Shown here one piece after another: positions 27,085-34,422 of a stretch of DNA of 44,239 nt (position 1 is the stretch's first letter; each line of letters starts with the position of its first letter). This DNA comes from Paenilisteria riparia FSL S10-1204 (GTDB taxonomy: Bacteria; Bacillota; Bacilli; Lactobacillales; Listeriaceae): positions 1 to 44,239 of the forward strand of contig NZ_AODL01000031.1 of assembly GCF_000525995.1 (NCBI RefSeq), in the 5' to 3' direction. A model generated the notes under the pieces. It saw nothing but the letters and a program-made list of their open reading frames with translations, had not been told where the DNA came from and ran no database searches. Both the position numbers and the translations under genes were made by a program.

Positions 27085-28026
27085 TCAGTCACATTTTAAT
27101 TGACTATTATTTTTTTCTTTCAGAGCCTCAAAGTAATAAACTATATCTGATAAATTATCAGTTCTGTCCAAAACTTCGTATGATCGCTTCCCGATTGGAA
27201 TTTCCTCAATGATCCGTTGAGAGTTTTCATTATAATTATTATATCTATACCTCACTGGAGATAACTGTGCTCTCACCAATAAAAATTCTTGTTTTTTCCT
27301 GTACTCTCTCTTCAGAATCATCATTTCAAACCGTTCATTTGTGCTACTAGTTGCATAAAAATTGTTTATTTTTATGTAAAGAGATAGATCATCTGATTTA
27401 AGAAATGATTTATTAGTTGTAAATTTAATCTCAAATATAGCCCTAAATATAAAATAAATAGCACACAACATATTCAAAACATAAAGTAAATTCATTGTCG
27501 CTAATGCAGATCCTGATAAATATTTGCTCAAAATTAGACTGTTCTCACCAGGGGGTGTTTCACTCAGAAAAAAATTCCCAGCGAAATCATAGGGATTGAA
27601 AAGAACGTTTACTGTAAAGTAATATATCCAGAATTGCGTGATTAAACTTACTATAATCGCTAGCAATCTTCTCATAGCGCTATATTGATTCCAAACAACC
27701 GTGGTATTATTTGCATACTCTACTTTAAAATAGTGAAAAAAACTGAAAATAGGAGTGTAACGGTCTAACAAAGTTAATAAAAGGAGACATACGAATAGAA
27801 TAGTCAATATTGTAGCAATATTTCCATAAACTATATTGAAAATCCCTAAAATAATTTCTTCAATATTATTTGGCATCCAGCCAGAAACATTTATTAACTC
27901 AATATATCTTGGCTTCCATAACAAAAAGCATGCACCTAAAAAAAGGAGATATGTTAATGGAATGTTAATCATATCCGCAGTAATTTTTTTTATCTCTTTG
28001 ACTTGTTCAATTGCACCTTTTATCAC
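27085..28026 (-). CDS. multi-pass membrane protein upstream of the SEFIR gene
   Basis: 313 residues, starting at GTG 28026 behind GGAGGG. Four to five membrane segments are visible: NIPLTYLLFLGACFLLW, ATILTILFVCLLLLTLL, LLAIIVSLITQFWIYYF and MNLLYVLNMLCAIYFIFRAI. A ~100-residue cytoplasmic C-terminal domain follows (basic, LKREYRKKQEFLLVRAQLSP) with no recognised motif. It precedes the SEFIR gene by 137 bases in the same orientation with no strong terminator between; a short stem (CCTTCAG/CTGAAGG) lies in the gap. Function unknown; a sensor or membrane partner of the SEFIR effector is a hypothesis. A TATAAT lies ~40 bases upstream of its start. Confidence 0.6.
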   Translation of the reverse strand: MIKGAIEQVKEIKKITADMINIPLTYLLFLGACFLLWKPRYIELINVSGWMPNNIEEIILGIFNIVYGNIATILTILFVCLLLLTLLDRYTPIFSFFHYFKVEYANNTTVVWNQYSAMRRLLAIIVSLITQFWIYYFTVNVLFNPYDFAGNFFLSETPPGENSLILSKYLSGSALATMNLLYVLNMLCAIYFIFRAIFEIKFTTNKSFLKSDDLSLYIKINNFYATSSTNERFEMMILKREYRKKQEFLLVRAQLSPVRYRYNNYNENSQRIIEEIPIGKRSYEVLDRTDNLSDIVYYFEALKEKNNSQLKCD

Positions 28027-28086
28027 TAGATTCCCTCCAAAAATATTTTCTCTCTCAAGTTTATCTAGATTATATCATAAAGCAGA

Positions 28087-28725
28087 CTAAATTTTCCCTT
28101 TTCTCAAGGTTTCTTTGTATCTAAAATAGCATACACGCCCCACTTTCCTGCTTTCACACCACGTTTTATTATCATCAAACCGAAGAATTTGCATAACGGA
28201 AGTCCTTGGTTTAGCGTAGTACGTTTCACATGATTCTAAAATTTGATCTACCGTCATCCATCCATCATTTTTATATTCATATTTCCGCAATTCTTCTCGC
28301 AAACATTTCTTGATGCTATTTAGTGTGTATTTATAACTCGTCATCGTTTCTCCACCCTTAGAACCACCAATTTGATCTTTACTAAAAGCCTCAATTCCCT
28401 CGCGTATAGACCTCAAGCCTCGTTTACGACGTAACACTGCAGTTCGGTTAAACCTTGCAGAGCGTTCGACACGAATATTACCATTCTCGGTATTAACAAG
28501 CAACACACCAATCCCATATTGTTTAGACAACACCTCTAAAACGCTGATCACATGCTGATTTTGACATTGGAACCGCAATATACATATAATGCCCTAAACC
28601 GCACATTACACACGCCTTGGATGCCGAGAACATCGACATCCCCAAACCTCTGCGTATACATCTGTACATCCGACTTTTGTGTATAGCCAATTCTTTACTG
28701 GTTCATATAAATCCTTTTCTTCCAT
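28087..28725 (-). pseudogene. degraded phage/plasmid-type gene with intact C-terminal part
   Basis: A start at ATG 28725 (MEEKDLYEPVKNWLYTKVGC, site GGAAGGGTGG) runs 39 codons before a frameshift; the next frame continues GDVDVLGIQGVCNV, and a third gives GLGHYMYIAVPMSKSA. The fragment beyond (VISVLEVLSKQYGIGVLLVN, then RRKRGLRSIREGIEAFSKDQ) stays open to 28087. The pattern looks like a small restriction-like protein (xxVYAEVxGDVDVxGIQ... then YIAVPxxxS...GIGVLLV) that has lost a central piece plus frame. The end (MTSYKYTLNSIKKCLREELR, 28344-28087, site GGTGGAG) could still be made as an 85-residue protein with a winged-helix-like core. No firm family. Confidence 0.5.
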
Positions 28726-28783
28726 AACCACCCTTCCTTTCATTGAATATTCAGACGCAATGACTAGCAATTATGTTCTCCAA

Positions 28784-30433
28784 CTACCCAATTCTCTCTA
28801 CTGGTGGAAACAATGCGTCTTGATAATTAATACGACCAGGGAGTGCAATGTCTGAACAATTCGCTCTAACTATTGCTTCAGCTGGATGTGGGGACACAGA
28901 GTTGCCGCATTTGGCTATCTGCTCTGATTTCGATATTTTCTTGCCATAGGCATCATGTTCAATCACATATTCTTCAGGAAAACCTTGTGCCGCAAACAAT
29001 TCTCGTGGTTGAAGCATCCTCATTTTGATGTCAACGATTCTATATAACGTTCCCTTAATTGTTATCAAGGCAAATCGAGCTTTTCCCGTCACCGTATGTA
29101 ACGGAATGTTCACCGCTTGACCTATGTCTGCACCATAATATTTCATAAGGAACGCATGTACTTGGTTACTATTATCATTCGCCTGCTGATTGTTACTTTG
29201 ATGCTTCTCGCCATATTCAGTTAAAAATGCGGCGCCTATAGCAAATTTGTTCCCACCACTAGTTATCGTTCCAATCGGTTTGAATAAATCTAATACTCGC
29301 CTGCCCTCAGAATCGCCATACCCCATTTGAATCATAACCGGTGCAATTAACAAATGCTCCGCTTTCATTGTTATCGTCGTTAACGGCTTCTTCATCGAGT
29401 AAGTTAAAGCATCTTTTCCAAATCCCGTTTGTCCTATTCTAGCTAAATATGGACTAATCAACGCATGATGGCCTCCTGAAGTGATAGTTCGAAGTGGTTC
29501 ATTTACCGCTGAACCAGGATGCCCCGAAGTGTTTACCAATAAAGTTAGGGTTACTTCGTCATTTAAAATAAAAGGATCTGGGTTATCCAACACAAATTTT
29601 TGGATACCTCGAGCAATACGGCGCATCGTATTTTCTGCTAAGGGCTTTTTCCGGTTAAAAATAGAATTCCCTAAATCTTTCCAATTAATGATTTCAGCTG
29701 CTGTTCTCCACGGTTTTAAGATACCCACCCTAACCTCTTCAGACTCAGGATCTCCATGTGTAGCCTTTGGCCAAACAACTTGTTTACCGTCTCTACGAGC
29801 TATCAAAAATAGCCGCTTACGCTTTGTTGGCGCTCCATGATCACATGCTGTAATAATTCTATCCTCTACATTATAGCCGAGCCCTTCCACAAGCCGATCA
29901 GCGAGCGCGCTGTTTGTTTTTATTTTCAACGCCTTACAACACTGCCTAAAACCAATGTTGTTTCGCTCTATCCCCGTCGAAAGCATGCGCTTGAATGATT
30001 CATAAATGACACCCTTCTTATCAGTGTCAATCTTTCCATTTTTAACAGGCCCCCATGTACGAAACTCTTCTACGTTTTCTAAAAACATAATGTTTGGGGG
30101 GGCAAGGAGTGCCCATCGGATAACCACCCAAGCCAAACCGCGTATTTCTTTTTTAACTGGAACCGCACCTTTTGCTTTTGAAAAATGCTTGCAATCTGGT
30201 GATGCCCAAAGTAAATCTACTTTTTTCCCTTCTGTAACCGCTACAGGATCGATATCCCAGACACTCTCACAATAGTGTTTCGTGTCCGGATGATTCATTT
30301 GATGCATCTCAATCGCTTTCAAATCATGATTGATTGCAATATCTACAGGTCTCCCCATCGCTTGTTCAATACCTGTGCTGGCTCCACCGCCTCCAGCAAA
30401 ATTATCTATAATCAAACCTTGCTTATGCTTCAT
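28784..30433 (-). CDS. orphan DNA (cytosine-5-)-methyltransferase, phage/plasmid type
   Basis: 549 residues. Start ATG 30433 (MKHKQGLIIDNFAGGGGAST) behind TAGGAG; FAGGGGASTGIEQA is motif I (AdoMet binding). Motif IV is ASPDCKHFSKAKG, with PDC in place of PPC, common in phage C5 enzymes; motif VI is FLENVEEF; motif VIII-like TKRKRLFLIARRDG. A ~220-residue target-recognition region with three TITSGG/TVTGKA-type repeats follows, then motifs IX-X (PRELFAAQGFPEEYVIEHDA, SEQIAKCGNSVSPHPAEAIV). It methylates cytosine C5 and has no adjacent restriction gene. It is the last gene of a probable five-gene minus-strand operon with the nuclease gene, so protecting incoming plasmid DNA from host restriction is a likely role. 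Confidence 0.9.
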   Translation of the reverse strand: MKHKQGLIIDNFAGGGGASTGIEQAMGRPVDIAINHDLKAIEMHQMNHPDTKHYCESVWDIDPVAVTEGKKVDLLWASPDCKHFSKAKGAVPVKKEIRGLAWVVIRWALLAPPNIMFLENVEEFRTWGPVKNGKIDTDKKGVIYESFKRMLSTGIERNNIGFRQCCKALKIKTNSALADRLVEGLGYNVEDRIITACDHGAPTKRKRLFLIARRDGKQVVWPKATHGDPESEEVRVGILKPWRTAAEIINWKDLGNSIFNRKKPLAENTMRRIARGIQKFVLDNPDPFILNDEVTLTLLVNTSGHPGSAVNEPLRTITSGGHHALISPYLARIGQTGFGKDALTYSMKKPLTTITMKAEHLLIAPVMIQMGYGDSEGRRVLDLFKPIGTITSGGNKFAIGAAFLTEYGEKHQSNNQQANDNSNQVHAFLMKYYGADIGQAVNIPLHTVTGKARFALITIKGTLYRIVDIKMRMLQPRELFAAQGFPEEYVIEHDAYGKKISKSEQIAKCGNSVSPHPAEAIVRANCSDIALPGRINYQDALFPPVERIG

Positions 30434-30444
30434 CCTCATATCTC

Positions 30445-30708
30445 CTACCTTTGTATTTTTCTCTTCCGAATGTCTATCCATGTAAATATCAATTCCATCG
30501 AAAGCCAGGTATAAGCAAAAACTATAATACCCAATAGCAAAAGATGAAGAATCAAATAAAAATTAAGAACTGGTGGTACGGTAGTAAGCCTATATCCTAC
30601 TAAAATAACGATTAAGCTACATGGTAAAAACTTCAGTGTAATGTCAAACCAAAATTTCTGGTAAAGCGTCTTATACGTCGTTTCATTTGATACTGTGTTT
30701 TTATTCAT
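30445..30708 (-). CDS. 87-residue two-helix membrane protein
   Basis: Membrane segments FWFDITLKFLPCSLIVILVG and LNFYLILHLLLLGIIVFAYT, with a basic end (IDIRKRKIQR). The ATG at 30708 is chosen because AAAGGAG sits 8 bases upstream; a GTG at 30717 overlaps that site. It lies between the nuclease (16 bases after its stop) and the methyltransferase (11 bases before its start). No family recognised; it may assist the nuclease at the membrane or belong to the plasmid transfer or exclusion apparatus. Confidence 0.55.
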   Translation of the reverse strand: MNKNTVSNETTYKTLYQKFWFDITLKFLPCSLIVILVGYRLTTVPPVLNFYLILHLLLLGIIVFAYTWLSMELIFTWIDIRKRKIQR

Positions 30709-30724
30709 TTCATTCACTCCTTTT

Positions 30725-31435
30725 TTATTTCAACATCGATTTTCCCGTCGAATAATCAATGTCCACACCCTGCTCTACGTTAAAAACGAAAACATTGAAT
30801 GCTATCCGGTTATCTTCAACACTCTGCGCCTGCATTTGAACCCCACGTGCCACTAGCTCATTCCCTTTGAAAACTGGCTTCACTTGGTATCTGACATGAT
30901 TCTTAGTGGTTCTGAGATAGCTTGCTACTTTATTTTCATATGTCAGCATGCCTGGCGTATTGAAACTACGTGTACCGGTCATTAAATTCTTAAGATTGTT
31001 ATTCTCTCCGGTCAATTGAAAACCAATTAGGTGACACCTATTATAGAGCCAGCCGGAAGCTAATTTTTTGTTTCTCCATCCCGTCGGATCTACATATAGT
31101 GCCTCTCTATCCGTTTTTGGCATTAGTTCTCTTCCTAGCATCGCATTGGCGACACCCACTCGGTTTAAATCGTCCAAATTCGAAAACGTTTGCCACGATC
31201 CTTTTTCTAGCATTAGATCCTTTGCCTTAAAATCTGGCTTGTTATCATTGATTGCTATCACCTGATTGGTGCCATCGAACGATACATCCGCAAGCGCTTC
31301 ATTACGATTCACTTGCACAGTTTTATTCTCTCCTTCAAGGAAAGATAAAATATCGCCTTTATACGTGGCACCAACACCTATTAGAATCATTGCTAGCATC
31401 ACTATAATTCTCTTCATTCTGTTTCTTTTCTTCAC
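30725..31435 (-). CDS. membrane-anchored DNA/RNA non-specific endonuclease
   Basis: 236 residues starting at GTG 31435 behind AGGAGG. An N-terminal signal anchor (RIIVMLAMILIGVGATYKGD) precedes an EndA/NucA-type beta-beta-alpha-Me nuclease domain. The active-site region is WLYNRCHLIGFQLTGENNNL, with NRCHLI in place of DRGHLI, followed by KNLMTGTRSFN, with the metal-binding Asn; YENKVASYLRTTKNHVRYQV and GVQMQAQSVEDNRIAFNVFV are typical. It would cleave nucleic acids outside the membrane. The Asp/Gly to Asn/Cys changes are known in Gram-positive mobile-element members. A nuclease beside an orphan methyltransferase on a mobile element suggests a part in DNA processing or competitor exclusion (inference). 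Confidence 0.8.
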   Translation of the reverse strand: MKKRNRMKRIIVMLAMILIGVGATYKGDILSFLEGENKTVQVNRNEALADVSFDGTNQVIAINDNKPDFKAKDLMLEKGSWQTFSNLDDLNRVGVANAMLGRELMPKTDREALYVDPTGWRNKKLASGWLYNRCHLIGFQLTGENNNLKNLMTGTRSFNTPGMLTYENKVASYLRTTKNHVRYQVKPVFKGNELVARGVQMQAQSVEDNRIAFNVFVFNVEQGVDIDYSTGKSMLK

Positions 31436-31447
31436 CTGCAGGCCCTC

Positions 31448-31951
31448 CTATATTGTTTTTTCTAAAGATATTTTTCGTTTGTATAAAAAATTCCTTTTGT
31501 ACACCCATTCTGCCTCTATGTTATTAATATCCTCAATGCCTGGAAGTATTTCCTCCATATCCTTTAGGGACATCACTAAAAATTCTTCCTCATCGATAAT
31601 TTTGCATTTCTGCTCAATTGCATGACTTGTTAACTCGAAAAATGCCAGCATTTTGTTCCCTTCGCTTTGGTAGTAAACTGGTTTAGGTTGTACAACACCT
31701 CGTTCAATAAGTAAACTGATGGCCGAGCTATGCTTTGTATTAATAGCAATAATCAGGTTATAGGCGTGCATCATACGAATTTCGTTATTCTTTGTTTCTG
31801 TAAATCCACGAATATCCTTGAAATCCTCAATCTCGTTCGTTTGTGTTGTACAAGTCATCAGGAGTTCGAATGTAGTACTCGCTAAATCGATTCGCAATGA
31901 GTCATTATCATACTGACTAAAACATATATTAACCGCTAATGAATTTACCAT
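31448..31951 (-). CDS. hypothetical protein, paralogue of the protein at 34.4-35.0 kb
   Basis: 167 residues. Start ATG 31951 (MVNSLAVNICFSQYDNDSLR) behind TGGAGG. It shares with the second copy the pattern xxICFSxxxNxxLRIDxxSxxFExLxTCT, then MHAYNLIIAINTKHSSAI against VRHLLNLIVGINLKNPEAIV and a shared ISLLIERGVVQP/VFLQEQGIIEV segment. No signal peptide or known domain. It is upstream of the nuclease gene (12 bases) in the operon that diverges from a small HTH gene; both copies have this arrangement. Confidence 0.6.
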   Translation of the reverse strand: MVNSLAVNICFSQYDNDSLRIDLASTTFELLMTCTTQTNEIEDFKDIRGFTETKNNEIRMMHAYNLIIAINTKHSSAISLLIERGVVQPKPVYYQSEGNKMLAFFELTSHAIEQKCKIIDEEEFLVMSLKDMEEILPGIEDINNIEAEWVYKRNFLYKRKISLEKTI

Positions 31952-31965
31952 TATTATTCCTCCAT

Positions 31966-32151
31966 TCACCAAAAATAGATTCCTTCCCTTACGTAGAGTA
32001 AATGATTCCCTAGACCAAGTTCACAGTCTTTTGAATCATCAGCACTCTGACAACACGCCGCAACCAGAGACAGCATTTCCTCTCTTTGACATTTCATATT
32101 ACTATTTCGAATTTCGAATTCTTGTGTGTCGTTTATCAAGCTGTTTCCCAT
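31966..32151 (-). CDS. 61-residue hypothetical protein, first gene of the leading-region operon
   Basis: Begins at ATG 32151 (MGNSLINDTQEFEIRNSNMK) behind AGGAGAGGAGG, a very strong site. It is small and Cys-containing (ACCQSADDSKDCELG), without membrane segments. It lies 14 bases before the paralogue gene and directly downstream of the operators at 32208-32290. Function unknown. Confidence 0.55.
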   Translation of the reverse strand: MGNSLINDTQEFEIRNSNMKCQREEMLSLVAACCQSADDSKDCELGLGNHLLYVREGIYFW

Positions 32152-32207
32152 GCTCTACCTCCTCTCCTTCTTATTTTTGCTAGGACTTTACTTATATACT
32201 CATCATA

Positions 32208-32290
32208 ACATACCTATATACCCATGTATGTATTGCTAGCATTACCATTCCTTTACAATAATATTACATACCTATATACCTATGTATTTA
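32208..32290. promoter_or_regulatory. two near-identical operators between divergent genes
   Basis: ACATACCTATATACCCATGT (32208 onwards) and ACATACCTATATACCTATGT (32266 onwards) are direct copies 58 bases apart, each also a dyad (CATAC...GTATG). They lie between the 61-residue gene and the HTH gene. TTTACA at ~32252 with TATACC 17 bases on could serve the plus-strand gene, so occupancy of operator 2 would block it. Confidence 0.65.
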
Positions 32291-32332
32291 TTTGAATCTA
32301 CATGCTATATTTAATTCATGGGGGTGTACAAA

Positions 32333-32593
32333 TTGAATAGAGATGAATTCATTCAATATGCAAAAGAAAATCTCATCTCAACACGCGAAGCAAGAAAAAT
32401 TACGGAGCAAACCATCAAAGCATTCCAACAGTCTGTAAAAAACGAAAAGATAATACCCGCCGTTGAGATTAAAGAATCCGAAAAACGAGTTATACGATTA
32501 TTCTTTAGGGATGAAGTGGAAGCCTATAAGGATAAAATGAATGATTGGCAAGCCGCTAGAAAAAAAATAAACAAGCATCTGACTGTGATCTAA
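32333..32593 (+). CDS. small HTH regulator, switch module 1
   Basis: An 86-residue basic protein. TTG 32333 is favoured because GGGGGTG ends six bases before it; ATG 32318 would lie inside the ribosome site region. The sequence LNRDEFIQYAKENLISTREA, then RKITEQTIKAFQQSVKNEKI and the Arg/Lys-rich end, looks like the excisionase/MerR-like HTH of Gram-positive mobile elements. It shares layout and the divergent partner with the regulator at 35.2 kb. It probably binds the repeated operators just upstream and represses both directions (inference). Confidence 0.55.
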   Translation: MNRDEFIQYAKENLISTREARKITEQTIKAFQQSVKNEKIIPAVEIKESEKRVIRLFFRDEVEAYKDKMNDWQAARKKINKHLTVI

Positions 32594-32633
32594 TCCTAGA
32601 TCATGATCAGGTGCTTCTTTGTTTCTTTCAGCC

Positions 32634-32720
32634 GACATCGCCAAACAAAACCGTGTTTGGCAATGCCTGCTTCTCTCAACAATCCCCTTCGCTCCAGCCG
32701 CCTCCACCGCTGCGGGGAAG
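32634..32720 (+). ncRNA. structured repeat element, copy A
   Basis: Arms GACATCGCCAAA (32634-32645) and TTTGGCAATGCC (32656-32667) form a hairpin with two conserved mismatches; 24 bases on, CTCCAGCCGCCTCCACCG (32692-32709) sits in a loop closed by TCCCC/GGGGA. Copy B has the same arms, nearly the same loop motif and a different closing stem. It could be an RNA element or a single-stranded-DNA structure; the nature is not known. Confidence 0.5.
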
Positions 32721-32787
32721 ACTTACTACGCAAGCCTCTCATTCCTTCTAAATGGTTTTTTACTCATTTATCTTTTCATACCGGATT

Positions 32788-32895
32788 ATAGCACGGCATA
32801 TACAAAACGATAGGGGCGTAAAACTTTTTTCAAAAACGCTCCGCTGAAAAACTTTTACTACAGCATTCCCTATCTTTTTGTATATGCCGTGCTAT
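32788..32895. repeat. 28-bp long inverted repeat
   Basis: ATAGCACGGCATATACAAAA plus eight bases (32788-32815) is repeated inverted at 32868-32895 with one mismatch. The 52-base loop contains a second, imperfect pair (GTAAAAC.../...CTTTTAC) round CGCTCCGCTG. It lies in the 355-base gap between the HTH gene and the next gene, and could be a cruciform site for replication or transfer. Confidence 0.6.
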
Positions 32896-32948
32896 GTGAC
32901 ATCCAGGAAAAGCTAAATAAAAAACCATTTAAAAGGAATGATGAAAAA

Positions 32949-33671
32949 ATGGCAAATATGTCAAATGCATTTGGAACGATTACTATACCCGCAAAAATCA
33001 TGGAAAAATACCCAAATGAGCTCGTATCATTAATACAATTAATGGAGAGCGAATTAGTTCGTATCGATTACAACACAATCCTGTCGGACGAATACCCACA
33101 AATATGTGCGCACATTCAAAACACAACTATTCCTCATGATTTTATACTTGGATTTACAGGAACAGGGAAATGGACATACGCTACCAACGTACGCGGATTT
33201 TTTGAATCCTTATTACCCGTAAATGAACTTACTGCCGATTTCAGCTGGTTACAAACACTCTTCCAAGAAAAAGAATCCGTTTTAACTTTTTCCTTTCTCG
33301 ATTACGAACAAGGCGCCGAAATTCTTTATAACGCTACGTTTCAAATTCGCCCTTGTATCTATGAAAAACATCTCGCAACCGAAGTTGTATATGAACACAG
33401 CGAAGACCTAGATTTAACCGCTGCAAACTTGATGGCATGCGAATTTTATGAACAAGCATATGATAGACATAATGCGCATGAACTGATAAATAATGACGAA
33501 TTTATGATGGAACTTTCAGTATTTATCCCTCGCAATTTTATCACTGAAGCTTTTTTAACAGATGCCTGGTCAGAATATGTATTGTATGTTTATGACGACG
33601 AATCCATCTTTGACCAAGTCATTCAAGACATTGTAGCGTACTACCATCACACACATAGTTTAAAAGCCTAG
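32949..33671 (+). CDS. conserved hypothetical plasmid protein
   Basis: A 240-residue acidic cytoplasmic protein. Start ATG 32949 (MANMSNAFGTITIPAKIMEK) behind AAAGGAATG; an upstream in-frame ATG at 32889 lies inside the long inverted repeat and is unlikely. It has mixed alpha/beta content (FILGFTGTGKWTYATNVRGF, FLDYEQGAEILYNATFQIRP) without a recognised motif; the GTGKW stretch is not a P-loop. It is flanked by the two structured repeats A and B and ends inside a terminator hairpin. Function not recognised. Confidence 0.6.
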   Translation: MANMSNAFGTITIPAKIMEKYPNELVSLIQLMESELVRIDYNTILSDEYPQICAHIQNTTIPHDFILGFTGTGKWTYATNVRGFFESLLPVNELTADFSWLQTLFQEKESVLTFSFLDYEQGAEILYNATFQIRPCIYEKHLATEVVYEHSEDLDLTAANLMACEFYEQAYDRHNAHELINNDEFMMELSVFIPRNFITEAFLTDAWSEYVLYVYDDESIFDQVIQDIVAYYHHTHSLKA

Positions 33672-33692
33672 GTCTTGCGCCTAGGTTTTTTT
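33667..33692 (+). terminator. rho-independent terminator
   Basis: CCTAGG pairs with CCTAGG across a 7-base loop, followed by T7. The stop codon of the preceding gene (33669-33671) is in the first arm. Confidence 0.8.
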
Positions 33693-33699
33693 CTCTTGT

Positions 33700-33803
33700 G
33701 ACATCGCCAAAGATAAACCCTTTTTGGCAATGCCCCAAGAGAAAAAACAGAATTTGCCTTTCCTGCACTCCAACCGCCACCGCCGTTTCGGAAAGGCAAA
33801 TTC
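33700..33803 (+). ncRNA. structured repeat element, copy B
   Basis: Arms GACATCGCCAAA (33700-33711) and TTTGGCAATGCC (33723-33734) are identical to copy A with a different loop. Then GAATTTGCCTTTCC (33750-33763) and GGAAAGGCAAATTC (33790-33803) form a perfect 14-bp stem whose loop holds CTCCAACCGCCACCGCCG (33768-33785). It begins 8 bases after a terminator, so if transcribed it needs readthrough or its own promoter. Confidence 0.55.
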
Positions 33804-33867
33804 TTAAAAGCACGTTGAACAAAACTAAAAATGAATATGGCTTTGCTTACTATCTAAATTTAGGACA

Positions 33868-34344
33868 TCATAACGGCTCACAGTATTTGCTTAAATAGTC
33901 GTCCAAGACATGTTTCTCCGCACACGTCATGCAATGTTGCGAACACTTTCCCTTACCACGTTTAGCAATAAATCGTGTCCCACAGGTACAAAACTTAATT
34001 TCGTAAAATGGGGGAGTTTTTCGGGTGATTTGCTCTTTTATAACTCTGTCAAAACACGATTGATGGTAGTGGTACCCTTCGCTTTCATGCATCATAAATG
34101 CATCTAATCCGCTTTTACAAAGATCACACGTGTGTTTTTCAATCGACAACACAACGTATCCTGTATCCTCCAGAACGGCTACATCCGTTACCTTTACTGT
34201 CATTTGAGCAAACACAAAATGCTGAAGAACCAGCAAATCTCCCTTTTCATAGACTCGTTTTGATGGGCGTACAATCGCTTTCTTTTCGCCAGTAGATATC
34301 CCTTCATTCTCTTCTTCCGTTAATAGTAACGTCTCAATAACCAT
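33868..34344 (-). CDS. ASCH-like protein with C-terminal zinc-finger cysteines
   Basis: 158 residues. Start ATG 34344 (MVIETLLLTEEENEGISTGE) behind GATGGAGG. The N-terminal half resembles a PUA/ASCH fold (KKAIVRPSKRVYEKGDLLVL, MTVKVTDVAVLEDTGYVVLS). The C-terminal half has CDLCKSG, YHYHQSCFDRV, then CTCGTRFIAKRGKGKCSQHC and MTCAEKH, enough Cys/His for two zinc sites. Possibly nucleic-acid binding; the biological role is unknown. It follows the paralogue 2 gene after a terminator, with its own ribosome site. Confidence 0.5.
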   Translation of the reverse strand: MVIETLLLTEEENEGISTGEKKAIVRPSKRVYEKGDLLVLQHFVFAQMTVKVTDVAVLEDTGYVVLSIEKHTCDLCKSGLDAFMMHESEGYHYHQSCFDRVIKEQITRKTPPFYEIKFCTCGTRFIAKRGKGKCSQHCMTCAEKHVLDDYLSKYCEPL

Positions 34345-34376
34345 TTTCCTACCTCCATCTATTTTGGTCACTATAT

Positions 34377-34411
34377 TAAAAAAGAAGACTCACAGTAACC
34401 TATGAGCCTTC
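34377..34411 (-). terminator. terminator after paralogue 2
   Basis: On the minus strand GAAGGCTCA pairs with TGAGTCTTC (one wobble) and is followed by T6, just past the stop at 34423. Confidence 0.65.
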
Positions 34412-34422
34412 TCTTCAGCAAT

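Noticed and set aside
32603..32813. Overlapping small open frames across the structured repeat copy A
   Set aside because: No ribosome site, unlike composition to neighbours, and both copies of the repeat conserve structure rather than a reading frame.
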